This document shows positions 20,301 through 29,175 of a stretch of 64,000 nucleotides of DNA, one piece after another. Source of the DNA: Terrimonas rubra (GTDB lineage: Bacteria > Bacteroidota > Bacteroidia > Chitinophagales > Chitinophagaceae); contig NZ_JBHUOZ010000003.1 in NCBI RefSeq assembly GCF_042686025.1, forward strand, positions 1,426,001 through 1,490,000, read 5' to 3'. Each line of letters starts with the position of its first letter. Position 1 is the first letter of the stretch. Both the position numbers and the translations under genes were made by a program. Below the pieces are notes generated by a model. That model was not told the DNA's origin. It worked only from the letters and a program-made list of their open reading frames with translations, and ran no database searches.

Positions 20301-20512
20301 CGGGTAATGGTATTCTGGTAAACCCGGCGGGTGAAGGTAAATTTCTTGTCCTGCGACTTTTCAGACTGTAAAACCTTGTTTTCGTACTCTTTAGGCTTGG
20401 CAAACTGGTAAGAAATGCCCAACTGTCCCAATGCCGAAAAGGTGAAGGAAGCAGCCAACAGCCAAAATGCCGTAATAATGATATATTTAAAACCGGGTCT
20501 CAATCTGCGCAA
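17354..20512 (-). CDS. sprE: SprE/PorW-like type IX secretion and gliding protein
   Basis: 1052 residues. After a hydrophobic leader (cleavage near ALGQ) come the diagnostic segments KKFTFTRRVYQNTITRFNYYFNANNKL, read in two parts: FTFTRRVYQNTITRF and NYYFNANNKLNDI. These are followed by HDLRGDWIDNLYLLWG and a long series of TPR-type helices. Residues about 854-922 are a Pro/Val/Lys-rich low-complexity linker built on repeats of VDSVK/KPxVDS. The C-terminal 120 residues are globular (YVLIVLNKVDPVFVSEARN). SprE (Flavobacterium) and PorW (Porphyromonas) are periplasmic parts of the T9SS. A T9SS-sorted cargo is encoded at 43191. It is rather long for the family, largely because of the linker. Confidence 0.85.
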   Translation of the reverse strand: MRRLRPGFKYIIITAFWLLAASFTFSALGQLGISYQFAKPKEYENKVLQSEKSQDKKFTFTRRVYQNTITRFNYYFNANNKLNDILERAKAAHRDDYASLLPFYNYSPETIAADSIQLDSLSYKSQTGIAIHDLRGDWIDNLYLLWGIAYHYQQKYDSAYLMLQFINYSFAPKKEDGYNKIIGSRLDGNMAYSVANKESANIIKKTFTQPPSRNDAFIWQIRNHLALDEYAEANSLITVLKEDPLFPKRLQNDLAEVQAYMHYKLQNWDSSAAYLAKALGNATNQHERGRWEYLIGQMYEAANNFEQAEAFYARTIKHTTDPVLEIYARLASIRVNKDGGENYIQENIDALLKMARRDKYTDYRDILYYTAAQMELERKNIPGAIALLERASRYTTQANALQRNRIFLQLADLSFDNQRYRYAANFYDSVTVTPEDKVDAEDIAIRKKLATDLAQRFEIIERQDSVQRIAQLPEEEIRAYVKKLARKLRKEQGLKDEASFNTGSGATLSSSKTPPPTLFAENKGEWYFNNNNLKQRGNAEFKSKWGGRPNVDNWRRSSAVASKNRNLSQNGNNPLSQDVGNMVADLNQEITSDLLYSRLPLTPELLKKSNDSIQEAMFEIGKIYIQSMEECALGVPTLENAMEKFPEHPKMEEILFNLYYCYNKQGYTDKANAIKKLMSNKFGDSNLTAIVNTGKDPSVSDTAAATKAYENVYDLFIEGNFEQAKAQKKLADSIYGNSYWTPQLLYIESIYYIKQREDSVATGVLNSLINKFNGTPMAAKAANLLDVLGRRKQIEEELTNLVLPAITEDSVQEAAPALVTPKQRQLVADSAKARTDLAVIDKNKANNNINIAAPTMQPVKTTAPPVDSVKVQPKVDSVVTKPIVDSVKLQPKKDSIINKPVIDTPLITKAPVITQPAIPVKPVVSDNEYSFDTEVPQYVLIVLNKVDPVFVSEARNAFARYNKDMYFNKTMMAELNNLTADNKLLLISPFKNVAEATAYVKDTKPKAATDIIPWLKGGKYTFHIISERNLKLLQNTKDIEQYIQFLQKHLSL

Positions 20513-20616
20513 ACTAAGGCCTTATTAACTGAAATTCAAAGATTTTAGTATAAAATTAGGGTATTTTTTTAGGAAAATTTTGCCCATAAAGCTATCAGGC
20601 TATGGTCCATAGTATT

Positions 20617-20658
20617 ACTGCAGTTGAACGGAGCGTCGCAACCATGGCCCCATCAGGG
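20617..20658 (+). repeat. short intergenic element, GCGTCGCAA family, copy E
   Basis: The first 25 bp, ACTGCAGTTGAACGGAGCG plus TCGCAA, are identical to 54922-54946. The following ATGGCCCCATCAGGG matches the tail of the third copy (61681-61722, minus strand) in pattern. Confidence 0.75.
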
Positions 20659-20700
20659 TACAGCAGCCGGTAACATTCAATAATTCACTTCCCTGGTGTT

Positions 20701-21747
20701 TCAGGATACAATTTTATAAATGGTTTGATGATGGTAGGTTTCACCCGGCTCTAAAATGGTGTTGGGAAAAGCCGGGCGGTTCACCGCATTGGGATGCACC
20801 TGGGTTTCAAAACAAAGGCCGGAATAAGGACCGTATTGGGCACCGTTTTTACCTGTTAAATTAGGTATCCAGCGGCCGGTATAAAAATGTACAGTGGGTT
20901 GGTTGGTGTACACCTGCAATTGCACCTCATCTTTATGTACATAGGTAGCGGCAGCAAGGGTGTTAATGTCCTGTTTTATTACTGCAAATGTCTGGTCATA
21001 ACCATCAGCCGGGTTCCATTCGGCATCCACCTTTTTAAAAACGGTGAAATCATGGGCGGTGCCTTTTACCGGTAACAGTTCCCCGGTAGTTACAAAATCA
21101 CTGTCCTGCTCAAGGATATGATTGGCGTTAATAAATACCTGGTGATTGCCAATAGGGCTGGCATCGGGGTTCAGGTTAAAATAACTATGGTGTGTAATAT
21201 TTACAGCCGTTGTTTTATCGGTAGTAGCTGTAATGGTATAGGTCAGTTCATTGTCATCCGATAAAGTAAACTCCATATTGGTGGTCAGGTTACCGGGGTA
21301 GCCTTCATCACCATCGGGTGATACATGTTGTAATACCAGCCTGGGAACGGGAGCTGTTTCGTATACCAAAGGTTTCCATACTTTTTTATCAAAGCCATTG
21401 TAGCCGCCGTGTAACTGGTGCGGATCAAAATTGGGTGATACCTGTATGGTATTACCATGAATTGGAAAACGGGCATGACCAATACGGTTGCCATAACGGC
21501 CTATAACAGCACCCAGGTAGGGATAGTCCTTACTGTAATAATCACTGTCCATATAACGGTTTACGTCGTCAAAGCCCAGCACAATATCCTGTGAACCGCC
21601 TTCCTTATTTTGAATAACAAATGATTGTATGATGGCGCCGTAGTTGGTAATGGCCACCTGCGTATTTTTAGAGTTGGTCAGTTTAAATAAATAAATATCT
21701 TCACCGTTAGTATGGGTAGCAACCCGTTCATTATTAAATTGTAGCAT
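20701..21747 (-). CDS. galM: aldose 1-epimerase (mutarotase)
   Basis: 348 residues with no signal peptide. Mutarotase motifs are NYGAIIQSF, GRYGNRIGHARF, LHGGYNGFDKKVW, the His pair in NITHHSYFNL and the catalytic Glu in GLCFETQVHPNAVNRP. It interconverts alpha- and beta-galactose (or glucose) at the start of the Leloir pathway. It is divergent from galK with only 23 bp between the start codons. galT and galE are not in the window. Confidence 0.93.
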   Translation of the reverse strand: MLQFNNERVATHTNGEDIYLFKLTNSKNTQVAITNYGAIIQSFVIQNKEGGSQDIVLGFDDVNRYMDSDYYSKDYPYLGAVIGRYGNRIGHARFPIHGNTIQVSPNFDPHQLHGGYNGFDKKVWKPLVYETAPVPRLVLQHVSPDGDEGYPGNLTTNMEFTLSDDNELTYTITATTDKTTAVNITHHSYFNLNPDASPIGNHQVFINANHILEQDSDFVTTGELLPVKGTAHDFTVFKKVDAEWNPADGYDQTFAVIKQDINTLAAATYVHKDEVQLQVYTNQPTVHFYTGRWIPNLTGKNGAQYGPYSGLCFETQVHPNAVNRPAFPNTILEPGETYHHQTIYKIVS

Positions 21748-21770
21748 AATATAAAAATAGTTATTATTCC
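21748..21770. promoter_or_regulatory. 23-bp divergent spacer between galM and galK
   Basis: This is the whole intergenic region between two divergent start codons, almost pure A/T. It is too short to hold two full promoters, so at least one promoter must lie inside the opposing coding sequence. Confidence 0.6.
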
Positions 21771-22931
21771 ATGACGATCGATGCTTTACAAAAAGAATTT
21801 GAGAACCGTTATAAACAACCTGCCACCGGCAGCTTTTTTTGTCCCGGACGTGTTAATTTAATTGGCGAACATATTGATTATAACGGGGGCCAGGTAATGC
21901 CTTTTGCCATCTCCCTTGGTACCTACCTGCTGGTTGCACCTAACAATGATAATGTCTTCCGTTTCCAGTGTGTCAACTTCCCCGAAACAGCCGAGTTTAA
22001 TGTGGGCGATAAATACAGGAAGAGCGGCAAAGAATGGTTTTACTATCCCCTGGGTGTAATAGATTATTTTACCCAAAAGCAACAGCACCTGGGCGGACTG
22101 GACCTGTTTTTTTATGGTAACCTGCCTATTGGTTCAGGCTTATCTTCTTCGGCCTCTATTGAAGTATTGATGGCTTATGCTTTAAGCCAGGTATTTAATA
22201 TCGGCATCAGTAAAAAAGATATTGCCCTGCTTTGTAAAGAAGTAGAGAATAAATTTATTGGCGTTAACTCCGGCATTATGGACCAGTTTGCCGTAGCCAT
22301 GGGTAAACAAAACCATGTTATTTTATTGAACTGTGATACGGTGGAGCATATTTATATTCCCTTTAATGCATCCCCCTATAAAGTAATGGTGATCAACAGT
22401 AACAAACAGCGTTCCCTGGCCGAATCAAAGTACAATGAACGTTATGCTGAATGTATGGAAGCCTTATCACAGCTAAAGCAGGAATTATCCATTCACCAGT
22501 TATGTGATATTGACACCGGTACTTTCCAGAAACATGCCCACCTTATCACTAATCCGGTGGTGGGTAAAAGAGCTTATCATGTGGTAACCGAAAACGACCG
22601 GGTAAAAGCGGCGACAGAAGCGCTGCAGAACGGTGATATGGAAGCCCTGGGCCAGATACTGTATGCATCACATGAGTCTTTAAAAAACATGTACGAAGTA
22701 TCGGGGCGTGAGCTGGATGCTATTATTGATTTCTGTAAAACTTATAACGGCTGTATTGGTGCCCGTATGACGGGTGCAGGCTTTGGCGGCTGTGCCATTG
22801 CACTGGTACACGAAGAGCATGCGGATGCATTTGCAGAGAGCCTTACCCAATATTATAACGGTGTCGTGGGGTATCCCTGCGAAGTGTTTACATCGGCCAT
22901 CAGTGAAGGTGTAAGTTTATTGGAAGCTTAA
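21771..22931 (+). CDS. galK: galactokinase
   Basis: 386 residues of the GHMP kinase family. Motif 1 (galactose binding) is PGRVNLIGEHIDYNGGQV, motif 2 (ATP loop) is LPIGSGLSSSASIE, and motif 3 is GARMTGAGFGGCAIAL. It phosphorylates alpha-D-galactose at C1 with ATP in the cytoplasm. Length and start (about 25 residues before motif 1) are typical. It is divergent from galM, which supplies the alpha anomer. It is followed by repeat copy B and a terminator. Confidence 0.95.
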   Translation: MTIDALQKEFENRYKQPATGSFFCPGRVNLIGEHIDYNGGQVMPFAISLGTYLLVAPNNDNVFRFQCVNFPETAEFNVGDKYRKSGKEWFYYPLGVIDYFTQKQQHLGGLDLFFYGNLPIGSGLSSSASIEVLMAYALSQVFNIGISKKDIALLCKEVENKFIGVNSGIMDQFAVAMGKQNHVILLNCDTVEHIYIPFNASPYKVMVINSNKQRSLAESKYNERYAECMEALSQLKQELSIHQLCDIDTGTFQKHAHLITNPVVGKRAYHVVTENDRVKAATEALQNGDMEALGQILYASHESLKNMYEVSGRELDAIIDFCKTYNGCIGARMTGAGFGGCAIALVHEEHADAFAESLTQYYNGVVGYPCEVFTSAISEGVSLLEA

Positions 22932-22939
22932 TATAAACC

Positions 22940-23043
22940 GGGGCTGTCGGCTATATAACCAATATCAGCTGTAGTTCACCGCCCGTCTGCAATCTGCCGG
23001 CTATAAGGCCGCCAGTATTTTCGCCTAAGCGGTGCAGCCCTTC
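22940..23043 (+). repeat. intergenic element, GGGGCTGTC family, copy B
   Basis: It begins 8 bp after the galK stop with GGGGCTGTCGGC and ends GCAGCCCTTC. The 67-bp 3' part is nearly identical to copy A, while the 5' third differs, as in a mosaic element. Confidence 0.85.
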
Positions 23044-23064
23044 AGCTACAATACAACATTCATC

Positions 23065-23099
23065 AAAAGCAGCAGGATCATTCCTGCTGCTTTTGTTTT
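23065..23099 (+). terminator. terminator downstream of galK
   Basis: AAAAGCAGCAGGA / TCCTGCTGCTTTT with a 4-nt loop, then TTTTGTTTT. It lies beyond repeat copy B. Confidence 0.88.
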
Positions 23100-23171
23100 A
23101 TAAACGTTAATTGAATTTTTATTAACAGCGTAAGGAAAAAACAAGATGTAGTTTAACACAAATATTTATGT

Positions 23172-23867
23172 ATGACTAAACTACTACACATTTTTTTACT
23201 CTGCGGTTGTTCCTTCATCATAACAGATATTGATGCCCAGAAATGGACGATCGGTTTATACTCCCAGGCACACTTCCCGCAAACGGACTACAAAGAAATC
23301 TACCCCAAAACCGGTGTCGGTATGGGCATTGATGCCCTGTATACTCCCGGGGAAGAGGGGTTGATCAGTATAGGTGGTGAAGCAGGCATGTTGTTTTTGC
23401 GCAATGCCCGCCGCCGGGTAGACCTATATAATTTAGGATGGGGTAATACTCATATGATGATCGCCTCCAATAATATTGTGACCCTGGGCGCCAAGGCCCG
23501 TTTAAATATCATCAGGGACCCGGAGAAGGCAGTACGCCTGTATATTGAAGGAAAGGTTGGTACCAATGCTTTTGCCCGTAGCGTGGAGTTACAGCAATTG
23601 GTAAGCGGCGAAACGGATGCCAGTGTGTCCCGTACCCGATGGGGAATGTATGCCGGCCCCGGTGCCGGTATTTCGGTAGCATTGGGCGAGAACCGGAAAG
23701 TGCTGCTATTTGCACAGGCGGCCTATTTGTGGGGATCAAAAACCACCTATTATTCCCATCCGCGGATAAATGAAGAAAATAAGCCGGTATTTACCGCCAA
23801 CCGTTCTACAACCGATATGATATTGGCGCAGCTGGGTTTCAGGTTTAACCTGGAAGATACGCAATGA
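23172..23867 (+). CDS. outer-membrane beta-barrel-like secreted protein, function unknown
   Basis: 231 residues with a signal peptide (cleavage near DIDAQ). The mature part alternates glycine and aromatic residues in amphipathic strands (GAKARLNIIRD, LYIEGKVGTNAF, WGMYAGPGAGISVAL, and the final ILAQLGFRFNLED). This resembles small outer-membrane barrels of Bacteroidota, but the last strand does not end in the usual aromatic residue. No specific family is recognised. It is monocistronic between two terminators. Confidence 0.6.
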   Translation: MTKLLHIFLLCGCSFIITDIDAQKWTIGLYSQAHFPQTDYKEIYPKTGVGMGIDALYTPGEEGLISIGGEAGMLFLRNARRRVDLYNLGWGNTHMMIASNNIVTLGAKARLNIIRDPEKAVRLYIEGKVGTNAFARSVELQQLVSGETDASVSRTRWGMYAGPGAGISVALGENRKVLLFAQAAYLWGSKTTYYSHPRINEENKPVFTANRSTTDMILAQLGFRFNLEDTQ

Positions 23868-23904
23868 ATTAAAAAAAGGGCAACAATGATGTTGCCCTTT
23901 TATG
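23868..23904. terminator. bidirectional terminator
   Basis: AAAAGGGCAAC / GTTGCCCTTTT with an A run before and T run after. It lies between convergent genes and ends next to the stop codon of the DinB-like gene. Confidence 0.88.
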
Positions 23905-24411
23905 TTACAAATATCTTTCCTGCACAATATTAATATGGTGGGTGGCATGCCCCAATAAAATATAAGCCCAGCCCAGTACATAGTTGCCACTGCCCGAGGC
24001 GGTACCCCTGGCATCTAACTGTTCCGCATCAAAATCGCTGAACATCAGCACCGAGGATAACCTTACAGCTTTACATTCCTCCACCAATGCACTCCAGGAC
24101 CGGTTCTCTGTTTTCGCATTATCCGCAAATAAATTTTCATCAAAACCAGGTAACGGCGTTTCATCCTTACGGGCAAAACGTAAAGCACGGTAAGCAAATA
24201 CCCGCTCGGCATCAATAATATGTTGTACCACCTGCTTAATGGTCCATTTACCAGGACCATATGTATGATCATACTTTTCAGGCGGTATGCTGTTTAAAAA
24301 AGTTTCGAGCCTGAACGTATGATTTTTAAACGCTTCGGCCAGGTTGTCCTCCGGTACCAGGGATATATAGCCATGATACCAGGAGCCTACTAAAGAAAGA
24401 TCGGGACGCAT
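23905..24411 (-). CDS. DinB-like (DinB_2) four-helix protein
   Basis: 168 residues. A DinB/YfiT-like helical bundle with the expected metal-binding histidines: WTIKQVVQHIIDAERVF early, and LLGHATHHINIVQERYL at the C-terminus. Such proteins bind a divalent metal. Several act as thiol-dependent S-transferases and many are uncharacterised. It starts 27 bp after the CocE/NonD gene on the same strand, so the two are probably one operon. Confidence 0.82.
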   Translation of the reverse strand: MRPDLSLVGSWYHGYISLVPEDNLAEAFKNHTFRLETFLNSIPPEKYDHTYGPGKWTIKQVVQHIIDAERVFAYRALRFARKDETPLPGFDENLFADNAKTENRSWSALVEECKAVRLSSVLMFSDFDAEQLDARGTASGSGNYVLGWAYILLGHATHHINIVQERYL

Positions 24412-24438
24412 GAGAATTTTGTTTATAGGTAAAAGGTA

Positions 24439-26310
24439 TTAATGCATTACCGGTAACAATACATGACTGCTGTTTTTAGCATCGTGATGTATACGGATCG
24501 TTGATTTTTGAAAATCGCTTTCATTCATCTCGGAAATGGTACCAAATTTTTGCGGGTTACGGTCTACCAGCGGGAACCAGCTGCTTTGTACCTGTATCAT
24601 AATGCGGTGGCCTTTTTTAAAGGTATGGGCTACCTCATTCAGATGCATGGTCACTTTCTCTATTTTATCTTTGGTAAATGGCTCGGGCTTACTGAAGCTG
24701 TTCCTGAATTTACCGCGGAATACTTCTGCCCGCACCATCTGCTGGTAACCGCTCATATTTACCGGGCGCTGGTTAGCCTGGGTAGCAGGTACGCTGCTGT
24801 TCTCCGGCCATACATCAATGAGTTTTACAATAAAATCGGCATCTGATCCGGTCATGGATACAAAGAGGTTGGCTATGATCTCACCGGTTAAAGTAACATC
24901 CGTTGCCAGGCTATCGGTTTTAAATACCAGTACATCCGGGCGCTGTGCGGCAAACCGCTGGTCCTCTACCATATACTCATTATTGCGCCGGGCATAAATA
25001 CCCGCAGTGTAAGGAACCGGTTTGTTTGGATCACTTACATATTCTGTAACACCATTGGTAGTGGGTTGGGTAAGGGTTAACTGCCCGTTGTTTTGAAAAT
25101 AATAAGGCGTTTGTTTACTGTTTGCAGGCGGCCATACTCCATAGTTTTTCCACTGGTTGCTGCCGGTTTCATAAATAGTAGCTTCTCCTAAATTAAAACT
25201 GCCCTTATCTTTTAAATAGAAATTGAAAAACTTGGTCTCAATTTCTTCCTGGTAATATTTGTTCAGGTTTTCGCCAAAATGGTATTGCCCGAATGATGTC
25301 CAGTTGGGTGAAGCCCAGCCGCCATGTGTCCAGGGGCCCATTACCAAACGGGTATTATTGTTGGGCGATTGTTTTTCAATAGCCCCATAGGTTTTTAATG
25401 CACCAAACAGGTCCTCTGCATCAAACCATCCACCCACTACCAACACAGCAGGTTTAATATCTTTTAAATGCTGGCGTATATTTCTCGATTGCCAGAATTC
25501 ATTATACGTATCGTTCTTAACCGTCTGCCGCCAGATGCTGTTGGGATCGCGGAAAAATTGTTCATTGTTCACATTTTTTAAAGGTCCCATATCCAGGAAA
25601 TACTGGTAAGCATCGGAATAACGGGCCCGGAAAAAAGGCGCATAACTTTCTCCGTTCTCCGCTTTGGGGCCGTCAAAACCGCTGTAAAAGCCAAAGTTAT
25701 CCATCAGGAAAAAGGCACCGTTGTGGTAACAGTCGTCACCAATAAACTCGTCTGACATCGGCGCCTGTGGCGATACCGCTTTCAGGGCCGGGTGTGCATC
25801 GGGCAGGGAAGCGGTAGAATAAAAACCGGGGAAGGAAATACCATACTGCCCTACACGGCCATTGTTATTACTGTTTTTTAACAGCCATTCAATGGTATCA
25901 TAAGTGTCGCTGGATTCGTCCACATCCTTATTAGTTTTTTTATTGGCAATAAACGGAGTCATTTCCCTGAAACTGCCTTCGCTTTTATAACGGCCTCTCA
26001 CATCCTGGTAAACAAAAATATATTTGTCTTCCATCAGCATGGTATTAGGACCAAGGCGCAGCCTTAACTGGTTTTCGCCATAAGGCCTGGAGGAGTAGGG
26101 GCTCCGTTGCATGAGTATGGGATATTTCTGTGACAGGTCCCTGGGGGAATAAATAGCGGTAAATAATTTCACCCCGTCACGCATGGTGATATACACTTCC
26201 TGTTTACTGTAATTATTGGCTACCCAGGCACTATCCGGTGTAAACTGCTGCGATTTACCTGTAACCGTTATCAACAGGCTGCTGCATAGCAATACAAAAA
26301 AATACTTCAT
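24439..26310 (-). CDS. CocE/NonD-family (S15) secreted acyl hydrolase
   Basis: 623 residues with a signal peptide (MKYFFVLLCSSLLITVTGKSQ). The N-terminal alpha/beta hydrolase has the nucleophile Ser159 in YGISFPGFYS, an acid in GGWFDAEDLFG and His in GPWTHGGW. The C-terminal jelly-roll (VTLTGEIIANLFVSMTGSDADF) is the X-Pro dipeptidyl-peptidase C-terminal type. Relatives include alpha-amino-acid ester hydrolases, glutaryl-7-ACA acylases and cocaine esterase. I cannot choose among them. It is likely periplasmic and is followed by the DinB-like gene. Confidence 0.88.
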   Translation of the reverse strand: MKYFFVLLCSSLLITVTGKSQQFTPDSAWVANNYSKQEVYITMRDGVKLFTAIYSPRDLSQKYPILMQRSPYSSRPYGENQLRLRLGPNTMLMEDKYIFVYQDVRGRYKSEGSFREMTPFIANKKTNKDVDESSDTYDTIEWLLKNSNNNGRVGQYGISFPGFYSTASLPDAHPALKAVSPQAPMSDEFIGDDCYHNGAFFLMDNFGFYSGFDGPKAENGESYAPFFRARYSDAYQYFLDMGPLKNVNNEQFFRDPNSIWRQTVKNDTYNEFWQSRNIRQHLKDIKPAVLVVGGWFDAEDLFGALKTYGAIEKQSPNNNTRLVMGPWTHGGWASPNWTSFGQYHFGENLNKYYQEEIETKFFNFYLKDKGSFNLGEATIYETGSNQWKNYGVWPPANSKQTPYYFQNNGQLTLTQPTTNGVTEYVSDPNKPVPYTAGIYARRNNEYMVEDQRFAAQRPDVLVFKTDSLATDVTLTGEIIANLFVSMTGSDADFIVKLIDVWPENSSVPATQANQRPVNMSGYQQMVRAEVFRGKFRNSFSKPEPFTKDKIEKVTMHLNEVAHTFKKGHRIMIQVQSSWFPLVDRNPQKFGTISEMNESDFQKSTIRIHHDAKNSSHVLLPVMH

Positions 26311-26451
26311 ATTTATAACATTAAAATCTAGGGATCAGAGGCTTTCAAATATAGACAATATAATAATTTGTTTACCCGATAATATGACCAGTGGTGCCGG
26401 TATTTGTTAAGATAACTGTTAACAGGTTATATTTGTTTGTAAAGTTTATAT

Positions 26452-27429
26452 ATGAAACAGGTGAACTGGGGTATAATAGGTTGTGGCGATGTTACGGAGG
26501 TAAAAAGCGGGCCGGCATTTAATAAAGTACCGCAATCGGCACTGGTAGCAGTAATGCGAAGAGATGCGGAAAAAGTAAAAGACTATGCGGCCAGGCATGG
26601 TGTACCTAAGTATTACACCGATGCGCAGGCATTGATCAATGATCCGGATATCAATGCCATTTATATTGCTACACCACCTGATTCTCACGAAGCTTACACT
26701 TTAGCCGCCATTGCAGCGGGCAAGCCGGTATACGTTGAAAAACCAATGACCGTCCATACCGCATCTGCCATAAAAATGGTAAAGGCTGCCCATGAACATA
26801 ATGTAAAACTGACGGTGGCGCATTACCGGCGGGAGCAGCCTTTATATAAAGCGTTAAAAGAAATAGTGGACAGTAATGTGATTGGGACTGTACGGCTGGT
26901 GAAACTATCCATGATCAAAAAAAGATTAACCCCTGAACAGTTGCAGGTTGATAAAACCTCCTGGCGGGTAAACACCGCTATTGCCGGCGGAGGTTTATTT
27001 CACGACCTGGCACCGCATCAGCTGGATATTTTGTATCACCTGTTTGGTGAAGCAAAAGAGGTACAGGGTATTGCCGCCAATCAGTCTAAGTTATATGATG
27101 CCGATGATATAGTGGCCGGTACCATATTATTTGAAAACGGTATTATCTTCCAGGGTAACTGGTGTTTTAGTATTGCACAGGTAAGGGAGGAAGATACCTG
27201 TGAAATAACAGGAGAGGAGGGCAGCATCAGGTTTAGTTTTTTTAAACCGGCACCCATCATTGTGCAAACCAAAGATATGCAGCAGGCCTATGAGTTTCCC
27301 GCCCTGCAGCATGTACAGCAGCCTATGATAGAAAGCGTGGTACAATACTTTTTAGGCAATGGAACAAATCCCTGTAGCGGCGAAGAGGGTGTTACTGTTA
27401 TGCAATGGCTGGATGCTATGAGTAAATAA
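26452..27429 (+). CDS. Gfo/Idh/MocA-family oxidoreductase (cytoplasmic)
   Basis: 325 residues. The N-terminal Rossmann fold opens with VNWGIIGCGDVTEVKSGPAF and has the conserved AIYIATPPDSH and VYVEKPMTVH. The His-containing AGGGLFHDLAPHQLDIL contributes to the active site. It probably oxidises or reduces a sugar or cyclitol with NAD(P). There is no signal peptide, unlike the second family member at 30655. It is convergent with the radical SAM gene, with 20 bp between the stops. Confidence 0.9.
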   Translation: MKQVNWGIIGCGDVTEVKSGPAFNKVPQSALVAVMRRDAEKVKDYAARHGVPKYYTDAQALINDPDINAIYIATPPDSHEAYTLAAIAAGKPVYVEKPMTVHTASAIKMVKAAHEHNVKLTVAHYRREQPLYKALKEIVDSNVIGTVRLVKLSMIKKRLTPEQLQVDKTSWRVNTAIAGGGLFHDLAPHQLDILYHLFGEAKEVQGIAANQSKLYDADDIVAGTILFENGIIFQGNWCFSIAQVREEDTCEITGEEGSIRFSFFKPAPIIVQTKDMQQAYEFPALQHVQQPMIESVVQYFLGNGTNPCSGEEGVTVMQWLDAMSK

Positions 27430-27449
27430 GTTACTTTATATGAACCAAC

Positions 27450-29153
27450 TTATTCATTATTGACGGGTACTCCGGTTGATGATTTCACTGAAGCCAGGCA
27501 GTTCCCTTTTTCCCGGTTGTTATACTCAATAACCATAATGTCCTCAGCAGGAATAACAAGGTTTTGAGAAAAATACACAGAAGGTTGAAAGGCAACCGGC
27601 ACAATTACAAACCTGTTTTTATGGTGGTTTAATGCATGGCTGATCGCAAACTGACCGGTACGTTCTTTATCCCAGATCATCAGCCCGATATCCCTGGGCT
27701 TTACCGTAAAATAAGTGTAATAATCCAGCGCCAGCATGGAATTTACGACCGGGTCATCACTATAGTTTTCATCAATAAAAGCTTTTAACACTGCAAAAAC
27801 GTCATTGATATTATACCGGTGCAGGCTGTGTTTTTGGGCAAATAGTTTACCCAGGCCCAACAGGAAATCAAATATGCTGTAATTGCCCGTTATATAACGA
27901 AGTGTATGACAGGCCCTTTTTTTGTTCCAGTATACTTCCAGCGCATGCTCTAATAAAGTAACGGCATGTAGTTCTTCTTCGCTTAGAAAATTACTTTTAA
28001 TGATCTGGTAAGGCGGCATGGGGTCAAATACATAACCATATTGCTCATATTTTTCGCGTACCGGGGTGCCTTTTAAAAATTTTAAAAAGCCCAGTTGCAG
28101 CTCCGGCGGAAAGAGTTTAAATACACTTTCAAAACTAAATTTAAGGTCATTCCAATATTCCAGCGGCAAACCTACGATCAGGTCCAGGTGCATTTCTATC
28201 CGATCGTCCAGCGCTTTGATCACCTTACTGGTTTTTTCAAAGTTTTGCTTACGGCTAACCTCGAGGTTACTTTGCTGGTTAACAGTTTGAATGCCTATTT
28301 CAAAACGGAAAAGCCCCGTTGGCACTTTTTCATTGATGAAAGCGATGATATCAGGGTGTACAATATCTGCCGTTATTTCGAACTGGAACACATTACCGGG
28401 CCGATGGTTATCAAGTATGAACTGGAACAGCTCCAGCGTAAAATCTTTTTTGATATTAAAAGTACGGTCTAAGAACTTGATCACACGGCCATGTTGCATT
28501 AAGTACAGCAGGTTGTCTTTAATGGTCTGCATGGGCAGGTAACGCACTTTATTATCCAGGCTGGCCAGGCAAAAGGAACATTTATACGGACAGCCCCGGC
28601 TGGTTTCAATATAACTTACTTTATGCGCCAGGGTAGTCGGATCATCGTATTGATAGGGGTTCCTGTTCTCAAACGCCGCTACATCAAAACTTATATCCTG
28701 TTTATTATAATGAATATGGCCATCCGTATTGTCATTTTCATAAGTTTTGTAAATAAGGTTGGGTATATTATTTACCAGAGGATAGTTGTGCACAAATTCC
28801 GTGAAAGGAATTTCACCTTCGCCTACAATAATATAGTCAATACAGGGTTGTGCAATCACCTGTTCCCATTCGTAACTTACTTCGGGGCCGCCCAGTAAAA
28901 TTTTAATATGCGGGTGTTTTGCTTTAATGGCTTCCGCCGCTTTAAGGGTGGGAGTAATATTCCAGATATAACAGCTGAAGCAAATAACATCAAAGCCGGC
29001 ACAATGATCTACGATCTCCTCCACGGGCGATTTTATCGTAAACTCGTGCCAGCTAAGTCCTTCCCGGTCCTTGTTCAGATCGTATAAAATACGGATGGCC
29101 AGGTTCAGGTGAATGTATTTGGCATTTAAAGTGCTCAGTAATATCTTGGACAT
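27450..29153 (-). CDS. B12-binding radical SAM protein (DUF4080-type C-terminus)
   Basis: 567 residues. The N-terminal cobalamin-binding-like domain (KILLSTLNAKYIHLNLAIR, ILLGGPEVSYEWE, YIIVGEGEIPF) precedes the radical SAM core with the 4Fe-4S cysteines 188, 192 and 195 in GCPYKCSFC. The core continues with FEIGIQTVNQQS and a DUF4080-like C-terminal half. The classic B12 His motif DxHxxG is not visible, so cobalamin may not be bound. The substrate is unknown. The gene follows the DUF1080 gene by 22 bp on the same strand. Confidence 0.85.
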   Translation of the reverse strand: MSKILLSTLNAKYIHLNLAIRILYDLNKDREGLSWHEFTIKSPVEEIVDHCAGFDVICFSCYIWNITPTLKAAEAIKAKHPHIKILLGGPEVSYEWEQVIAQPCIDYIIVGEGEIPFTEFVHNYPLVNNIPNLIYKTYENDNTDGHIHYNKQDISFDVAAFENRNPYQYDDPTTLAHKVSYIETSRGCPYKCSFCLASLDNKVRYLPMQTIKDNLLYLMQHGRVIKFLDRTFNIKKDFTLELFQFILDNHRPGNVFQFEITADIVHPDIIAFINEKVPTGLFRFEIGIQTVNQQSNLEVSRKQNFEKTSKVIKALDDRIEMHLDLIVGLPLEYWNDLKFSFESVFKLFPPELQLGFLKFLKGTPVREKYEQYGYVFDPMPPYQIIKSNFLSEEELHAVTLLEHALEVYWNKKRACHTLRYITGNYSIFDFLLGLGKLFAQKHSLHRYNINDVFAVLKAFIDENYSDDPVVNSMLALDYYTYFTVKPRDIGLMIWDKERTGQFAISHALNHHKNRFVIVPVAFQPSVYFSQNLVIPAEDIMVIEYNNREKGNCLASVKSSTGVPVNNE

Positions 29154-29175
29154 GCCGCAAAGTTAACCTGCAAAA

